A DNA stretch of 64,000 nucleotides, taken from assembly GCF_900156605.1 (NCBI RefSeq), contig NZ_FTOA01000004.1:434001-498000 (forward strand). Direction: 5' to 3'. Every line of letters starts with the position of its first letter. Position 1 is the first letter of the stretch. Positions 47,114-55,731 of this stretch are shown here, piece by piece. The DNA is from Insolitispirillum peregrinum. GTDB taxonomy: Bacteria > Pseudomonadota > Alphaproteobacteria > Rhodospirillales > Rhodospirillaceae. The notes under the pieces were generated by a model, which ran no database searches, was not told the DNA's origin, and saw only the letters and a program-made list of their open reading frames with translations. A program made the translations under genes and the position numbers.

Positions 47114-48001
47114 CTAGCCACCCCCTTCCTGCGCCAGTTTCCGGCGCAGGGCGGCGATGAACACCCGGACCTTCTGCGGCACCATCTTGTTGGTTGGATA
47201 GACCGCCCACAGGTGGATGTCTTCCGGGCGTGCTCCGCCCAGTTCCAGCGGTACCAGCCGCCCGGCGGCCAGATCATCGGCGGCGCGCCAGACTGACAGG
47301 CGGGCAATGCCGCCCCCCGCCAGACAGGTGGCGTGGCAGGCTTCGATGGTGCTGGCGGAAAAGCGTGGAGTCAGACGAATGTGCCGCTCGCCGCCCCGGT
47401 CAACGAAGGTCCAGTGCGTCACCCCCAGCAACGGCAGGCACTGATGGCGGGTCAGCGCGTCGATGTCGTCCGGCACCCCATGGCGGGCCAGATAGTCCGG
47501 GCTGGCGACCACCAGCCGGGGATTGTCGGCCAGCTTTTGCGCCACCATCCCGCTGTCGCGCAACGGCGCAATCCGGATTGCCAGATCAATGCCGCTCGCC
47601 ACCAGATCCGGCAGGGTGTCGGTCAGCTCCAGCGCAATGCGCAACTGCGGGTGCGTCTCCAGCAATGGCGGTACAATCGGTGCAATGAACTTCAGGCCAA
47701 AGGCAATCGACGCCGACACCCGCAGCAAGCCGATCGCCGCCCCGTCGGACGAGCGCAGGCGCACCAGTGCCTCCTGTTCGTTGTCCACCAGCGCCTGTGC
47801 ATAGGGCAGAAAGGTTTCGCCTTCCGGGGTCAACGACAGCGAGCGGGTGGTACGGTGCAGCAGGCGCACCCCCAACTCGGCTTCCAGCGCCGCCAGCCGC
47901 CGACTGGCCACCATCGGCGCCAGCCCCAAACGGCGGGCGGCGGCGGCCAGACTGCCCGCACTGACCGCCGCAGTGAACACCTGCACATCGTCGATATTCA
48001 T
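47114..48001 (-). CDS. LysR family transcriptional regulator
   Basis: A 295-residue LysR regulator: winged helix-turn-helix (MNIDDVQVFTAAVSAGSLAA, LGLAPMVASRRLAALEAELG) and a periplasmic-binding-like effector domain (about 90-290; LRVSASIAFGLKFIAPIVPP, SGIDLAIRIAPLRDSGMVAQ). It is divergent from an MFS exporter gene, 162 bases away; divergent LysR-transporter pairs usually mean that the regulator controls the transporter (inference). The intervening region contains a REP-like repeat. The effector is unknown. Confidence 0.93.
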   Translation of the reverse strand: MNIDDVQVFTAAVSAGSLAAAARRLGLAPMVASRRLAALEAELGVRLLHRTTRSLSLTPEGETFLPYAQALVDNEQEALVRLRSSDGAAIGLLRVSASIAFGLKFIAPIVPPLLETHPQLRIALELTDTLPDLVASGIDLAIRIAPLRDSGMVAQKLADNPRLVVASPDYLARHGVPDDIDALTRHQCLPLLGVTHWTFVDRGGERHIRLTPRFSASTIEACHATCLAGGGIARLSVWRAADDLAAGRLVPLELGGARPEDIHLWAVYPTNKMVPQKVRVFIAALRRKLAQEGGG

Positions 48002-48075
48002 TCTATCGCTAACCGTTATAGAGGAGGAACAGAAAGCCAGACTACCGACCAGAACAGAGATAATCTAGCTATAGA

Positions 48076-48145
48076 GCGGTGAGCGCAAAAGTGGAAACCG
48101 GTTTTGCGCAAAATCACTGCGACAAAAAAATTTAGATCAGCGATA
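48076..48145. repeat. REP-like palindromic repeat B5
   Basis: GCGGTGAGCGCAAAAGTGGA, AACCGGTTTTGCGC, AAAATCACTGCGACAAAAAA, TTTAGATCAGCG. Same core as B2. It lies between the divergent lysR and MFS genes, immediately upstream of the MFS ribosome site; this is the only copy upstream of a gene rather than behind a stop codon. Confidence 0.75.
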
Positions 48146-48163
48146 CCCGCAAAGGACCCTGCC

Positions 48164-49342
48164 ATGTCACAGCCCGCCGCGCCCACCTTGCGCAAGACCA
48201 CCCTGTTTGCCATGGCTGCCGCCTGCGGTCTGGCGGTGGCCAACATCTATTACAATCAGCCGCTGCTGGGGCTGATGGAGGCCGACTTTGACCATCACCC
48301 GGCCACTGCCTTCATTCCCACCACCACCCAGCTTGGCTATGCCCTCGGCCTGCTGTTGCTGGTGCCGCTGGGGGATATCGTCGAGCGGCGCAGACTGATC
48401 ATGCTGCAATTCGCCGCGCTGGCGGTGGCGCTGGCCGGGGCGGCGCTGGCTCCGTCGGCGGTGCTGCTGGCGGTTGCCTCGCTGGTCGTTGGCGCCAATG
48501 CCGCCGTGGCCCAGCAGATCGTTCCCTTTGCCGCCACCCTCAGCAGCCCGGACAAGCGCGGTTCGGCCATCGGCACGGTGATGGCCGGTCTGCTGTCCGG
48601 TATTTTGCTCAGTCGGACCGTCTCCGGTTTTGTCGGCGAACATGGCGGCTGGCGGGTGATGTTTGCCCTCGGGATTCCGTTGGCCCTGCTGGCGGCGGCG
48701 ATGATGCGGCTGACCCTGCCCAAGCATCACCCGACCTCGCCGTTGCCCTATCGGCGGGCGCTGTGGTCGCTGGGGCATCTGTGGTTGCAGTACCCGGCCC
48801 TGCGCTCCGCCACGCTGGCACAGGCGGCGCTGTTCGGTGCCTTCTCGGCCTTCTGGAGCATCCTCGCCCTGTATCTGCAAGGGCCGGAGTTCGCTCTGGG
48901 GGCCGATGTCGCCGGGCTGTTCGGGGTGATCGGTGCGGTCGGTATCTTTGCCGCCCCGCTGGCCGGGAAAATCGCTGATCGCCGTGGCCCGCATGTGGTG
49001 GTGTGGCTGGGGGCGGCGATCACCCTGCTGTCGTGGGGGGTGTTCGCCATCAAGGGCTCGCTGCTGGCGCTGGTGGCTGGCGTGGTGCTGCTGGATTTTG
49101 GCGTGCAAAGCGCGATGGTGTCGCACCAGCACATCATCTATGCCCTCGCCCCCGAAGCCCGCAGCCGGATCAACACCGTGTTCATGACCGGCATGTTTCT
49201 GGGCGGTGCCGCCGGGTCAGCTGCCGCCGCGCTGGCGTGGGCCGTCGGGCAGTGGTCGGGGGTGTGCCTGCTGGGGGCTGCCTGCGGTGCCCTCGCCCTG
49301 CTGGTCAAGGGCCTAAGCCGCCGACCTGATGCACACGGTTGA
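48164..49342 (+). CDS. MFS transporter (YnfM/DHA1-type)
   Basis: A 392-residue major facilitator with 12 predicted helices. The start at 48164 has AAAGGA upstream. The first helix contains GLAVANIYYNQPLLGLM, typical of a DHA1-like subgroup, and the loop 2-3 motif is GDIVERRRLIM (motif A, D-R-x-R/R). The second half repeats KIADRRGPHVV. It is probably a proton-coupled exporter; substrate unknown. Divergent from the LysR gene at 47114. Confidence 0.9.
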   Translation: MSQPAAPTLRKTTLFAMAAACGLAVANIYYNQPLLGLMEADFDHHPATAFIPTTTQLGYALGLLLLVPLGDIVERRRLIMLQFAALAVALAGAALAPSAVLLAVASLVVGANAAVAQQIVPFAATLSSPDKRGSAIGTVMAGLLSGILLSRTVSGFVGEHGGWRVMFALGIPLALLAAAMMRLTLPKHHPTSPLPYRRALWSLGHLWLQYPALRSATLAQAALFGAFSAFWSILALYLQGPEFALGADVAGLFGVIGAVGIFAAPLAGKIADRRGPHVVVWLGAAITLLSWGVFAIKGSLLALVAGVVLLDFGVQSAMVSHQHIIYALAPEARSRINTVFMTGMFLGGAAGSAAAALAWAVGQWSGVCLLGAACGALALLVKGLSRRPDAHG

Positions 49343-49370
49343 CAGTCTGTTATCCTTTCTGTAATCCAGA

Positions 49371-49580
49371 CGGAACGTGATGGTTCCCTAATGGGCAAAG
49401 CCCAGGGGATTAAAACGGGAACACGGTGAGGACGACCCAATCGGGGCCGAAGCCGTGGCTGCCCCCGCAACTGTGAGCGGCGAGTCAGCGTCCAATGACA
49501 CAAGCCACTGGGGAGTTTCTCCGGGAAGGCTGGACGCCAGACCATGACCCGCGAAGCCAGGAGACCTGCCTCACGTCGTC
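49371..49580 (+). ncRNA. Cobalamin (AdoCbl) riboswitch
   Basis: Conserved elements in order: GGTTCCC...GGGAACACGGTG (P3 to P4 region), GGCTGCCCCCGCAACTGTGA (the core), GCCACTGG, GGGAAGGC and GACCCGCGAAGCCAGGAGAC followed by CTGCC (the B12 box). CGTGA (49375-49379) and TCACG (49571-49575) can close stem P1. It lies before btuB; when bound to cobalamin it would shut down expression of the uptake operon. Confidence 0.96.
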
Positions 49581-49885
49581 GCCCATCTGTCCGAGCGGGG
49601 TGCATCGGCAGTACGGAAGTTTCTTCCCGAGGTGGTGACATCACTCTACTCCCCGCCCGGAGTCTGTTTTCAGACTCTGCGCGGGGTGTTCGTCTGCGTC
49701 CGGCACGGTCCCTTGCGGTCTGTCCGGCAATGCCCCGTGCTGTGCCCTGACGTGGGGCATCGCATGGAAAAATGCGTTTAAAAACAGAGAAATGTGGAAG
49801 GGCCCGACGATCTTGGCGGACTGCGGGCCCTTCCGTGAACGGTCAGACCTGATGACCAGCCCATTCACACAGACGGAGTCTGTCG
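49581..49885 (+). promoter_or_regulatory. Expression platform/leader between riboswitch and btuB
   Basis: Three hundred bases of untranslated leader with two strong hairpins: CCCCGCCCGGAGTCTG-TTTT-CAGACTCTGCGCGGGG (about 49651-49687) and GGAAGGGCCC-N19-GGGCCCTTCC (49796-49834, perfect 10-bp stem). Neither is followed by a T tract. The ribosome site CGGAG is at about 49874. The second hairpin may help to control access to the ribosome site or stabilise the message. Confidence 0.6.
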
Positions 49886-51820
49886 ATGCCAAAAATGCGT
49901 CTTTTTGCTGCCGGAGTCAAAGAGGGAGGATCCGCACGCACCGCCCCGGCCTCGCTGCTGGCGGCCCTGCTGCTGCTGTCTCCCCCCGCCCTTGCCGCCG
50001 ATCCCGACGACAGCGACGGGCAACCGGATGACCACGCCATCGTGGTCAGCGCCAACCGGGTGGCCACCGACAGCAGCAAGATCGGCAGCGCCGTCACCGT
50101 CATCACCGCCGAAGACATCGCCCGCCAGCAGGCAAACACGGTGGCTGAAGTCCTGCGCACCGTCCCCGGCCTGTCGATTGCCAATTACGGCACCACCGGC
50201 AGTCAGACCGATGTGCGCATCCGAGGGGCCGAAGCCTGGCACACCAAGCTGATCATCGACGGCGTTGACATGGCCGACCCCAGTTCGACCCGCCCGTCGT
50301 TCGACTTCGGCCATTTGCTGGCGTCGGACATCGAGCGCATCGAAATCCTGCGCGGCCCGCAAAGCCTGCTGTATGGCAGCGACAGCATCGGCGGGGTGAT
50401 CAGCATCACCACCCGCAAGGGCAAGGGCAAACCAAAAGTCACCGCCAGCGCCGAAGCGGGCAGTTACCACACCTACAAGGGCAGCGCCGGCCTGTCGGGC
50501 AGCGAGGGCGCGGCCAGTTATGCCATCAGCGCCACCCGCTTTCAGACCGACGGCATTTCCTCGGCTGACCAGCGCAACGGCAACAGCGAGAATGATGGCT
50601 ATCAGGCCAGTTCCGCCTCGGCCCGGCTGGGCTATCAGATCACCGATGCATGGTCGGTGGAAACGTCGCTGCGGGCGATGAACGACCGGCTGGACTATGA
50701 CCGCTACAACAACACCACCCGCCGGGCCGAAGACGACAACAGCTGGTTCCGCAAGCGGGACCGCAGCGCCCGGCTGGCCACCACCTTTTCGCCCTTTGGA
50801 CCGGTGCTGGAAAACACCCTTGCCTATTCGGTACAGGAATCCAAACGCGACTATCAGGACGGCGACCTGTCCGGCGGCTCGGCCTATTTCTATGACGGCG
50901 AAAGCCAGAAGCTGGACTATCAGGGCACGGCCCACCTGAACGAGCACAACACGGTGGTGTTCGGGGCTGAAACCAAGACCGATTCCACCACCCAGGGCGG
51001 TGGTTTTTCCCTGCCCGGCCACAAGGACGTCAGCACTGCCGGTTACTTTGCCGACTATCAGGTGTCGCCGTTCGACGCGCTGTTCCTGACCGTTGGCGGT
51101 CGTCTGGACGACCACGAGACCTTTGGGACACACACAACCTATCGCACTACCGCTGCCTATCTGGTCGAGGCCACCCAGTCACGCCTGCACAGCAGTTATG
51201 GCACCGGTTTCCGCGCGCCGTCGCTGTCGGAACTGTACCTGCCGATCTATGGCACTCCGACCCTGCGACCGGAAGAAAGCCGTGGCTGGGATGCCGGGAT
51301 CGAGCAATCGTTCCTCGACGGCAAAGGCTCGGTTGACCTGACGTGGTTCAACAACCGCATCAAGGACATGATCACCACCCAGACGGTGGGCGGTGTCACC
51401 ACCTTCACCAACCTGTCATCCACCCGCACCCAGGGTCTGGAAGCCACCGCCCGCTGGGAGCTGTCCGACGACTGGCGGCTGTCGGGCAATTACACCTTCA
51501 CCGACAGCCGCAACAACAGCACCGGCCAGATTCTGGCCTATCGTGCCAAGCATCAGGGCTCGCTTTCCGCCACCTGGCTGCCGCTGGACGGACTGGAAAC
51601 CACCGCCAGCCTGCGCGCGGTCGGCAACCGCTATAGCAGCAACAATAACCGCATGCTGGGTGGCTTTGCGGTGGTCAACCTCGCCGGAGCCTATGACCTG
51701 ACCGAAGGCACCCAGCTTTATGGCCGGGTCGAGAACCTGCTCGACAAGACATACAGCGAAATCGACACCTACGGCACCTATGGCCGCGCCGCCTATGTCG
51801 GTGTGCGGACCTCGTTTTAA
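49886..51820 (+). CDS. btuB: TonB-dependent vitamin B12 receptor BtuB
   Basis: Outer-membrane beta-barrel that takes up cobalamin using energy from TonB. 644 residues: signal peptide (LLAALLLLSPPALA), a TonB box region (DHAIVVSANR), plug domain (about 45-160; VAEVLRTVPGLSIANYGTTG, RIEILRGPQSLLYGSDSIGG), and a barrel ending in the aromatic residue of VGVRTSF. The preceding cobalamin riboswitch gives the substrate assignment. It is the first gene of a six-gene operon with transporter components and tonB; the next gene starts 29 bases later. Confidence 0.95.
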   Translation: MPKMRLFAAGVKEGGSARTAPASLLAALLLLSPPALAADPDDSDGQPDDHAIVVSANRVATDSSKIGSAVTVITAEDIARQQANTVAEVLRTVPGLSIANYGTTGSQTDVRIRGAEAWHTKLIIDGVDMADPSSTRPSFDFGHLLASDIERIEILRGPQSLLYGSDSIGGVISITTRKGKGKPKVTASAEAGSYHTYKGSAGLSGSEGAASYAISATRFQTDGISSADQRNGNSENDGYQASSASARLGYQITDAWSVETSLRAMNDRLDYDRYNNTTRRAEDDNSWFRKRDRSARLATTFSPFGPVLENTLAYSVQESKRDYQDGDLSGGSAYFYDGESQKLDYQGTAHLNEHNTVVFGAETKTDSTTQGGGFSLPGHKDVSTAGYFADYQVSPFDALFLTVGGRLDDHETFGTHTTYRTTAAYLVEATQSRLHSSYGTGFRAPSLSELYLPIYGTPTLRPEESRGWDAGIEQSFLDGKGSVDLTWFNNRIKDMITTQTVGGVTTFTNLSSTRTQGLEATARWELSDDWRLSGNYTFTDSRNNSTGQILAYRAKHQGSLSATWLPLDGLETTASLRAVGNRYSSNNNRMLGGFAVVNLAGAYDLTEGTQLYGRVENLLDKTYSEIDTYGTYGRAAYVGVRTSF

Positions 51821-51849
51821 CCCTCTGTCACGTCAGGGAGTCCTTGTTG

Positions 51850-52416
51850 ATGACCGCTGTCAGCATCAAGCGTGAAGAACCCGGTCTGGGGACCATCGAG
51901 TCCTTTCCGATCGCCACCGACGAACCGTTGCTGCACGGGTTACTGCGCGAGATTTTTGCCGATCACTGGCAGGAAATCGTGTTCGGCACCCACGTTCTGG
52001 GGTCGGTGTTTGAAATCTGCGCCCCCAACGCCCCCACCCGGATCAGCCTGCACGATGGCTATCTGACGGTCGATTTTGGCCGCTGGCATTTCCATGTCTG
52101 CATCGGCGACCATCGCGGCAAGGGAGCGCCGGTTCCCCCCACCCCGGAGGTCAACCTGCATCGCCGCACCGGACGGGCCGAGTTTTACCGCATGCTCAAC
52201 CGCGATGGTGCGGCCTATTCGTGGGGCCTGCGCCTGTACAATGGCGGCGGGGAGCAGCAGATCACCGTCTTTTTCCCCAACCCCTTTGCCACCCCGGAAA
52301 ACACCCGTGCCCGCCAGCCGGACTGGTCACGACTGGCGATGTGGGATGATTTCCGCCGCCGCTATCTGGGGCTGGAGCCGGAAGACTGCGACCGCGCCGC
52401 CCGGAAGCCGAAATGA
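51850..52416 (+). CDS. Conserved protein of unknown function in the B12 uptake operon
   Basis: A 188-residue cytoplasmic-looking protein without signal peptide, lipobox or transmembrane helix. I do not recognise a characterised domain. The start at ATG 51850 follows AGGGAG. Possible functional features are HDGYLTVDFGRWHFHVCIGD with three His and one Cys close together, followed by RRTGRAEFYRML; a metal or corrin contact is conceivable but unproven. It lies between btuB and btuF-like, overlapping the latter by 4 bases (ATGA), so it is surely co-regulated with B12 uptake. Confidence 0.85.
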   Translation: MTAVSIKREEPGLGTIESFPIATDEPLLHGLLREIFADHWQEIVFGTHVLGSVFEICAPNAPTRISLHDGYLTVDFGRWHFHVCIGDHRGKGAPVPPTPEVNLHRRTGRAEFYRMLNRDGAAYSWGLRLYNGGGEQQITVFFPNPFATPENTRARQPDWSRLAMWDDFRRRYLGLEPEDCDRAARKPK

Positions 52417-53261
52417 TCCTGCGCCGGGCGATGGGGATGGCGCTGGTGGGGACCATGCTGTCCCTGCCAGCGCAGGCACAGGAAGACACACGGCGCGTTG
52501 CCTCCACCGCCCTGTGTGGTGATCAACTGCTGCTGACCCTGCTGCCGCCCGCCCGGATCGCCGCCCTGTCGGCGCAGGCGGTGGACCCCGGCCTGTCCGA
52601 TGCGGCGGCCCGGGCGCAAGGCTTGCCGGTGCTGCCCGCCGATGCCGAAGGCTTTCTGTGGGCCGGGGCCGATATCGTCGTCGGCAGCGATCGTGGCGAC
52701 AGTCAAACCTTGTCCCTGCTGCGGCGGTTGGGGGTAACGGTGGTCCGCATGCCGCCGACCAACAGCTTTGCCGACGCGATGGAGCAACTGCGCTCGGTCT
52801 CAACCGTCCTCGGTGCCGCCGAGGTCGGGCAGGCGCTGGCCAGTGACAATGAACAGCAGCTCGCCCGCCTGCTGGCCGAACGGCCAACCGATCCGCCGCT
52901 CGCCGCCTATTACCGCCCCGATGGCGGCAGCTCGGGGCAAGGGACGTTCATGAACGAGGCGCTGACCCTCGGCGGCTACCGCAATCTGGCCGCCGAGGTC
53001 GGGCAGAGCGGCTGGGGGCGGCTGGATCTGGAAACACTGGTCCTGCATCCGCCGACTGCCCTGATCACCGCCTATTTCGATCGCCCCGGCTGGAGCCTGC
53101 GCCACAAGTTTTCCCACCATCCGCTGTTCCGCCGTCTGGCTGCCAGCCGCCCGACCATCGCCCTGCCCGGCTCGCTGGTCGCCTGTTCAGGCTGGCCGCT
53201 GATCAAGGGGATTGCCTTTCTGGCCGCTGCCCGCCCTCCTGCTGGAGACCATCATGACTGA
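52413..53261 (+). CDS. btuF: Periplasmic cobalamin-binding protein, BtuF-like
   Basis: A 282-residue ABC-transporter binding protein of the class III (BtuF/FhuD) fold: signal peptide (MALVGTMLSLPAQA), then VASTALCGDQLLLTLLPPAR and the paired DIVVGSDRGDSQTLSLLRRL. The family's long backbone helix links the two lobes. The C-terminal GSLVACSGWPLIKGIAFLAA is typical. It overlaps the genes on both sides (4 and 8 bases). Cobalamin specificity is inferred from the riboswitch and btuB. Sequence divergence from E. coli BtuF is large. Confidence 0.85.
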   Translation: MILRRAMGMALVGTMLSLPAQAQEDTRRVASTALCGDQLLLTLLPPARIAALSAQAVDPGLSDAAARAQGLPVLPADAEGFLWAGADIVVGSDRGDSQTLSLLRRLGVTVVRMPPTNSFADAMEQLRSVSTVLGAAEVGQALASDNEQQLARLLAERPTDPPLAAYYRPDGGSSGQGTFMNEALTLGGYRNLAAEVGQSGWGRLDLETLVLHPPTALITAYFDRPGWSLRHKFSHHPLFRRLAASRPTIALPGSLVACSGWPLIKGIAFLAAARPPAGDHHD

Positions 53262-54252
53262 ACGACGCCTGTCCCTGCTGTTGCTGCTGGCACTGCTGGC
53301 CCTGACTGGCTGGGCGTTGACGCTGGGGACCGCCCCCCTGACGCCCTCGATGATGGTCGCCGGGTTGCTGCCGGACCTGTTCCCGCACGATGATCCCCGG
53401 CTGGCGATGGTGATGCAGGAGATCCGCCTGCCGCGCGTGCTGCTCGGGCTGGTGGTCGGGGCGGCGCTCGGGCTGGCAGGGGCGGCGTTGCAGGGATTGC
53501 TGCGCAATCCGCTGGCCGAACCGTCGATCATCGGCACCTCGGCCTGTGCCAGTCTGGGGGCGGTGCTGGCCTTTTATTACGGGCTGGCGGCTGATTTCAG
53601 TCTGGCCCTGCCGCTGGCCGGTATCAGCGGCGCGGCGCTTGGTACCCTGCTGTTGCTGGCTCTTGCCGGACCGGCGGCGTCGACCCTGACCCTGATTCTG
53701 ACCGGAGTCGCCCTGTCCAGCATGGCCGGGGCGCTGACCTCGCTGGCGCTGAACCTGTCGCCATCGCCCTATGCGGTGACGGAAATCGTCATGTGGATGA
53801 TGGGCTCGCTGAAGGACCGCAGCATGGATGATGTCCTGCTCGCCAGTCCGTTTGTGCTGGCAGGCTGCCTGCTGTTGCTGCGGGCCGGACGCGGGCTGGA
53901 TGCCCTGACGCTGGGCGAAGAGGCCGCCGCCAGTCTGGGCATTGCCCTGCCGCGCCTGCGGGTCCAGGTGATCGCCGGAGCGGCGCTGGCGGTGGGGGCG
54001 GCGGTGGCAACGGCGGGATCAGTCGGCTTTGTCGGCCTGATCATCCCCCACCTGCTGCGTCCGCTGGTCGGCCATCGCCCCTCTGCCGTCCTGCTGCCGT
54101 CGGCGCTGGGCGGCGCGGCCCTGCTGACCGCCGCCGACATTGCGGTGCGGCTGATTCCCGCCCGTTCCGAACTGATGCTGGGGGTTGTTACCGCCATCAT
54201 CGGCACGCCGTTCTTTTGCACCCTGATCCTGAAAGCCCGGAGACAGGCATGA
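53254..54252 (+). CDS. btuC: FecCD-family ABC permease, BtuC-like
   Basis: A 332-residue permease with about ten transmembrane helices. The start at 53254 has GGAG eight bases upstream. Diagnostic FecCD segments are RLPRVLLGLVVGAALGLAGA, LQGLLRNPLAEPSIIGTSA, VALSSMAGALTSLAL, MMGSL and GSVGFVGLIIPHLLRPLVGH. As in BtuC it would form a dimer in the inner membrane, energised by the following ATPase. Overlaps the upstream gene by 8 and the downstream gene by 4 bases. Confidence 0.9.
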   Translation: MTERRLSLLLLLALLALTGWALTLGTAPLTPSMMVAGLLPDLFPHDDPRLAMVMQEIRLPRVLLGLVVGAALGLAGAALQGLLRNPLAEPSIIGTSACASLGAVLAFYYGLAADFSLALPLAGISGAALGTLLLLALAGPAASTLTLILTGVALSSMAGALTSLALNLSPSPYAVTEIVMWMMGSLKDRSMDDVLLASPFVLAGCLLLLRAGRGLDALTLGEEAAASLGIALPRLRVQVIAGAALAVGAAVATAGSVGFVGLIIPHLLRPLVGHRPSAVLLPSALGGAALLTAADIAVRLIPARSELMLGVVTAIIGTPFFCTLILKARRQA

Positions 54253-55046
54253 TGAGCATTCCCCTGCTGGAGGTTCACACCCGCCCCCTGCTGGCCCGCG
54301 ACCGTCGCGGCGGCGGCGAGCGGATGTTGCTGGAGGCGCTACGCCTGTCGGTGGCTGCGGGCGAGGTGGTCGGGCTGCTCGGCCCCAACGGCGCGGGCAA
54401 GAGCACCTTGCTGCGCCAGATTGCCGGCCAGCAGGGAGCGGCGCGGGTGCTGGTTAACGGACAGGAGCTGGCCGGGTTGTCCACCACCGCCCGCGCCCGC
54501 CAGTTGGCCTATCTGCCGCAAAGCAGCGAGCTTCATTGGCCGGTGGCGGTGGCCGAGGTGGTGGCGCTCGGGCGGGTGCCACACCGCAGCGGGCGCGGTC
54601 TCACCAGCGCCGACCGTCAGGCCATCGAACAGGCGATGACGGCAACCTCGGTCAGCGATCTGGCCCGGCGTCCGATCACCAGCCTGTCCGGCGGCGAAAA
54701 GGCCCGCGTGCTGCTCGCCCGCGCACTGGCGGTCGAGGCGCCGGTTCTGCTGGCCGATGAACCGATTGCCCATCTCGACCCCGGTCATCAGTTGCAGGTG
54801 CTGACCCTGCTCCGTCGGTTGGCCGGACAGGGAATGGCGGTGCTGGTGGTGTTGCACGATCTCGGGCTGGCCGCCCGCTGGTGCGACCGGGTGGTCGTGC
54901 TGCACCACGGGGCACTGGTGGCCGATGGTCCGCCCGCGCACTGTCTTGATGATGGCCTGCTGGCCCGCGTCTATGGCATTGCCGCCACCCGCGGCCTGCG
55001 TGATGGCGCGCCCTATCTGGTGCCGTGGGAGGCGGTACGGCCATGA
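54249..55046 (+). CDS. btuD: ABC transporter ATP-binding protein, BtuD-like
   Basis: A 265-residue ATPase. Walker A is GPNGAGKST (45-53, K51), the signature is LSGGEKARVLLARAL, Walker B is PVLLADEPIAHLD, and the switch histidine is in VVLHDLGLAARW. It belongs to the HmuV/BtuD iron-siderophore/B12 class. Residues 12-25 (RPLLARDRRGGGER) insert between the first strands and make the start unusual, but the ATG at 54249 is coupled to the permease stop. tonB starts within its last codons (ATGA). Confidence 0.92.
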   Translation: MMSIPLLEVHTRPLLARDRRGGGERMLLEALRLSVAAGEVVGLLGPNGAGKSTLLRQIAGQQGAARVLVNGQELAGLSTTARARQLAYLPQSSELHWPVAVAEVVALGRVPHRSGRGLTSADRQAIEQAMTATSVSDLARRPITSLSGGEKARVLLARALAVEAPVLLADEPIAHLDPGHQLQVLTLLRRLAGQGMAVLVVLHDLGLAARWCDRVVVLHHGALVADGPPAHCLDDGLLARVYGIAATRGLRDGAPYLVPWEAVRP

Positions 55047-55729
55047 AAACGGGGATGCGGCCCTATCTGCTGGCAGGCAGCCTGTCGTTGCTGGCCCACG
55101 GTGGGGCGCTGGCCCTGCTGCTGCAACTGACCACGCCGCCACCGCTGATCCCCGCCGCAGTACCGTCCGCAGTGATGGAGGTGATGCTGGTCAGCACGGC
55201 TCCGGCCTCTGCACCGGTTCCGGCAGCAGAACCGGAGCCAGAGCAAGCGCCCATCCCGGCTCGGGAGCCGGAGCCAGCGGTCCATCCCGCCGCCCCCACA
55301 CCACCGCCACCGCGTCCTGTCCGGCCCGTGGCAAAGGCCCGCCCCGCCCGCCCCAATCCGGCCCCTGCCGCCCCGTCTCCGGCGCAGGCCGTCGCCACCG
55401 ACAGCACGCCACCGGCAACAGCACCCGCCGCACGCCCGGCCAGCATCAGCACACCGCCCGGCTATAGCCTCGGTGCCGTCTCCACCCCCCATCCGCCCTA
55501 CCCATGGAGCGCCCGCCAGCGCAACAAAGAGGGCAAGGTGGTGGTGCGGCTGTTCGTTGATGCCTCCGGCGTGCCGTCGCAGGCCGAAGTTATCCACAGC
55601 AGCGGCGAAGACAGCCTTGATACGGCGGCACTATCGACCCTGCGCCGCTGGCGGCTGCGTCCGGCGCACAGCGACGGGGTGCCGGTCAGCGGGCAGATCG
55701 ACGTGCCGATCCTGTTCCGCCTGCTGTAG
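55043..55729 (+). CDS. tonB: TonB energy transducer
   Basis: A 228-residue TonB: N-terminal membrane anchor (YLLAGSLSLLAHGGALALLL, about 7-28), a Pro/Ala/Glu-rich spacer (about 35-140; repeated EPEPE-like and PxP motifs) that spans the periplasm, and a C-terminal TonB domain (about 145-228) with HPPYPWSARQRNKEGKVVVR and TLRRWRLRPA. It would transmit proton-motive energy to BtuB. exbB/exbD are not in the window. Last gene of the B12 operon; its stop codon is 2 bases from the end of the convergent AbrB-type gene. Confidence 0.92.
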   Translation: MKTGMRPYLLAGSLSLLAHGGALALLLQLTTPPPLIPAAVPSAVMEVMLVSTAPASAPVPAAEPEPEQAPIPAREPEPAVHPAAPTPPPPRPVRPVAKARPARPNPAPAAPSPAQAVATDSTPPATAPAARPASISTPPGYSLGAVSTPHPPYPWSARQRNKEGKVVVRLFVDASGVPSQAEVIHSSGEDSLDTAALSTLRRWRLRPAHSDGVPVSGQIDVPILFRLL

Positions 55730-55731
55730 GA

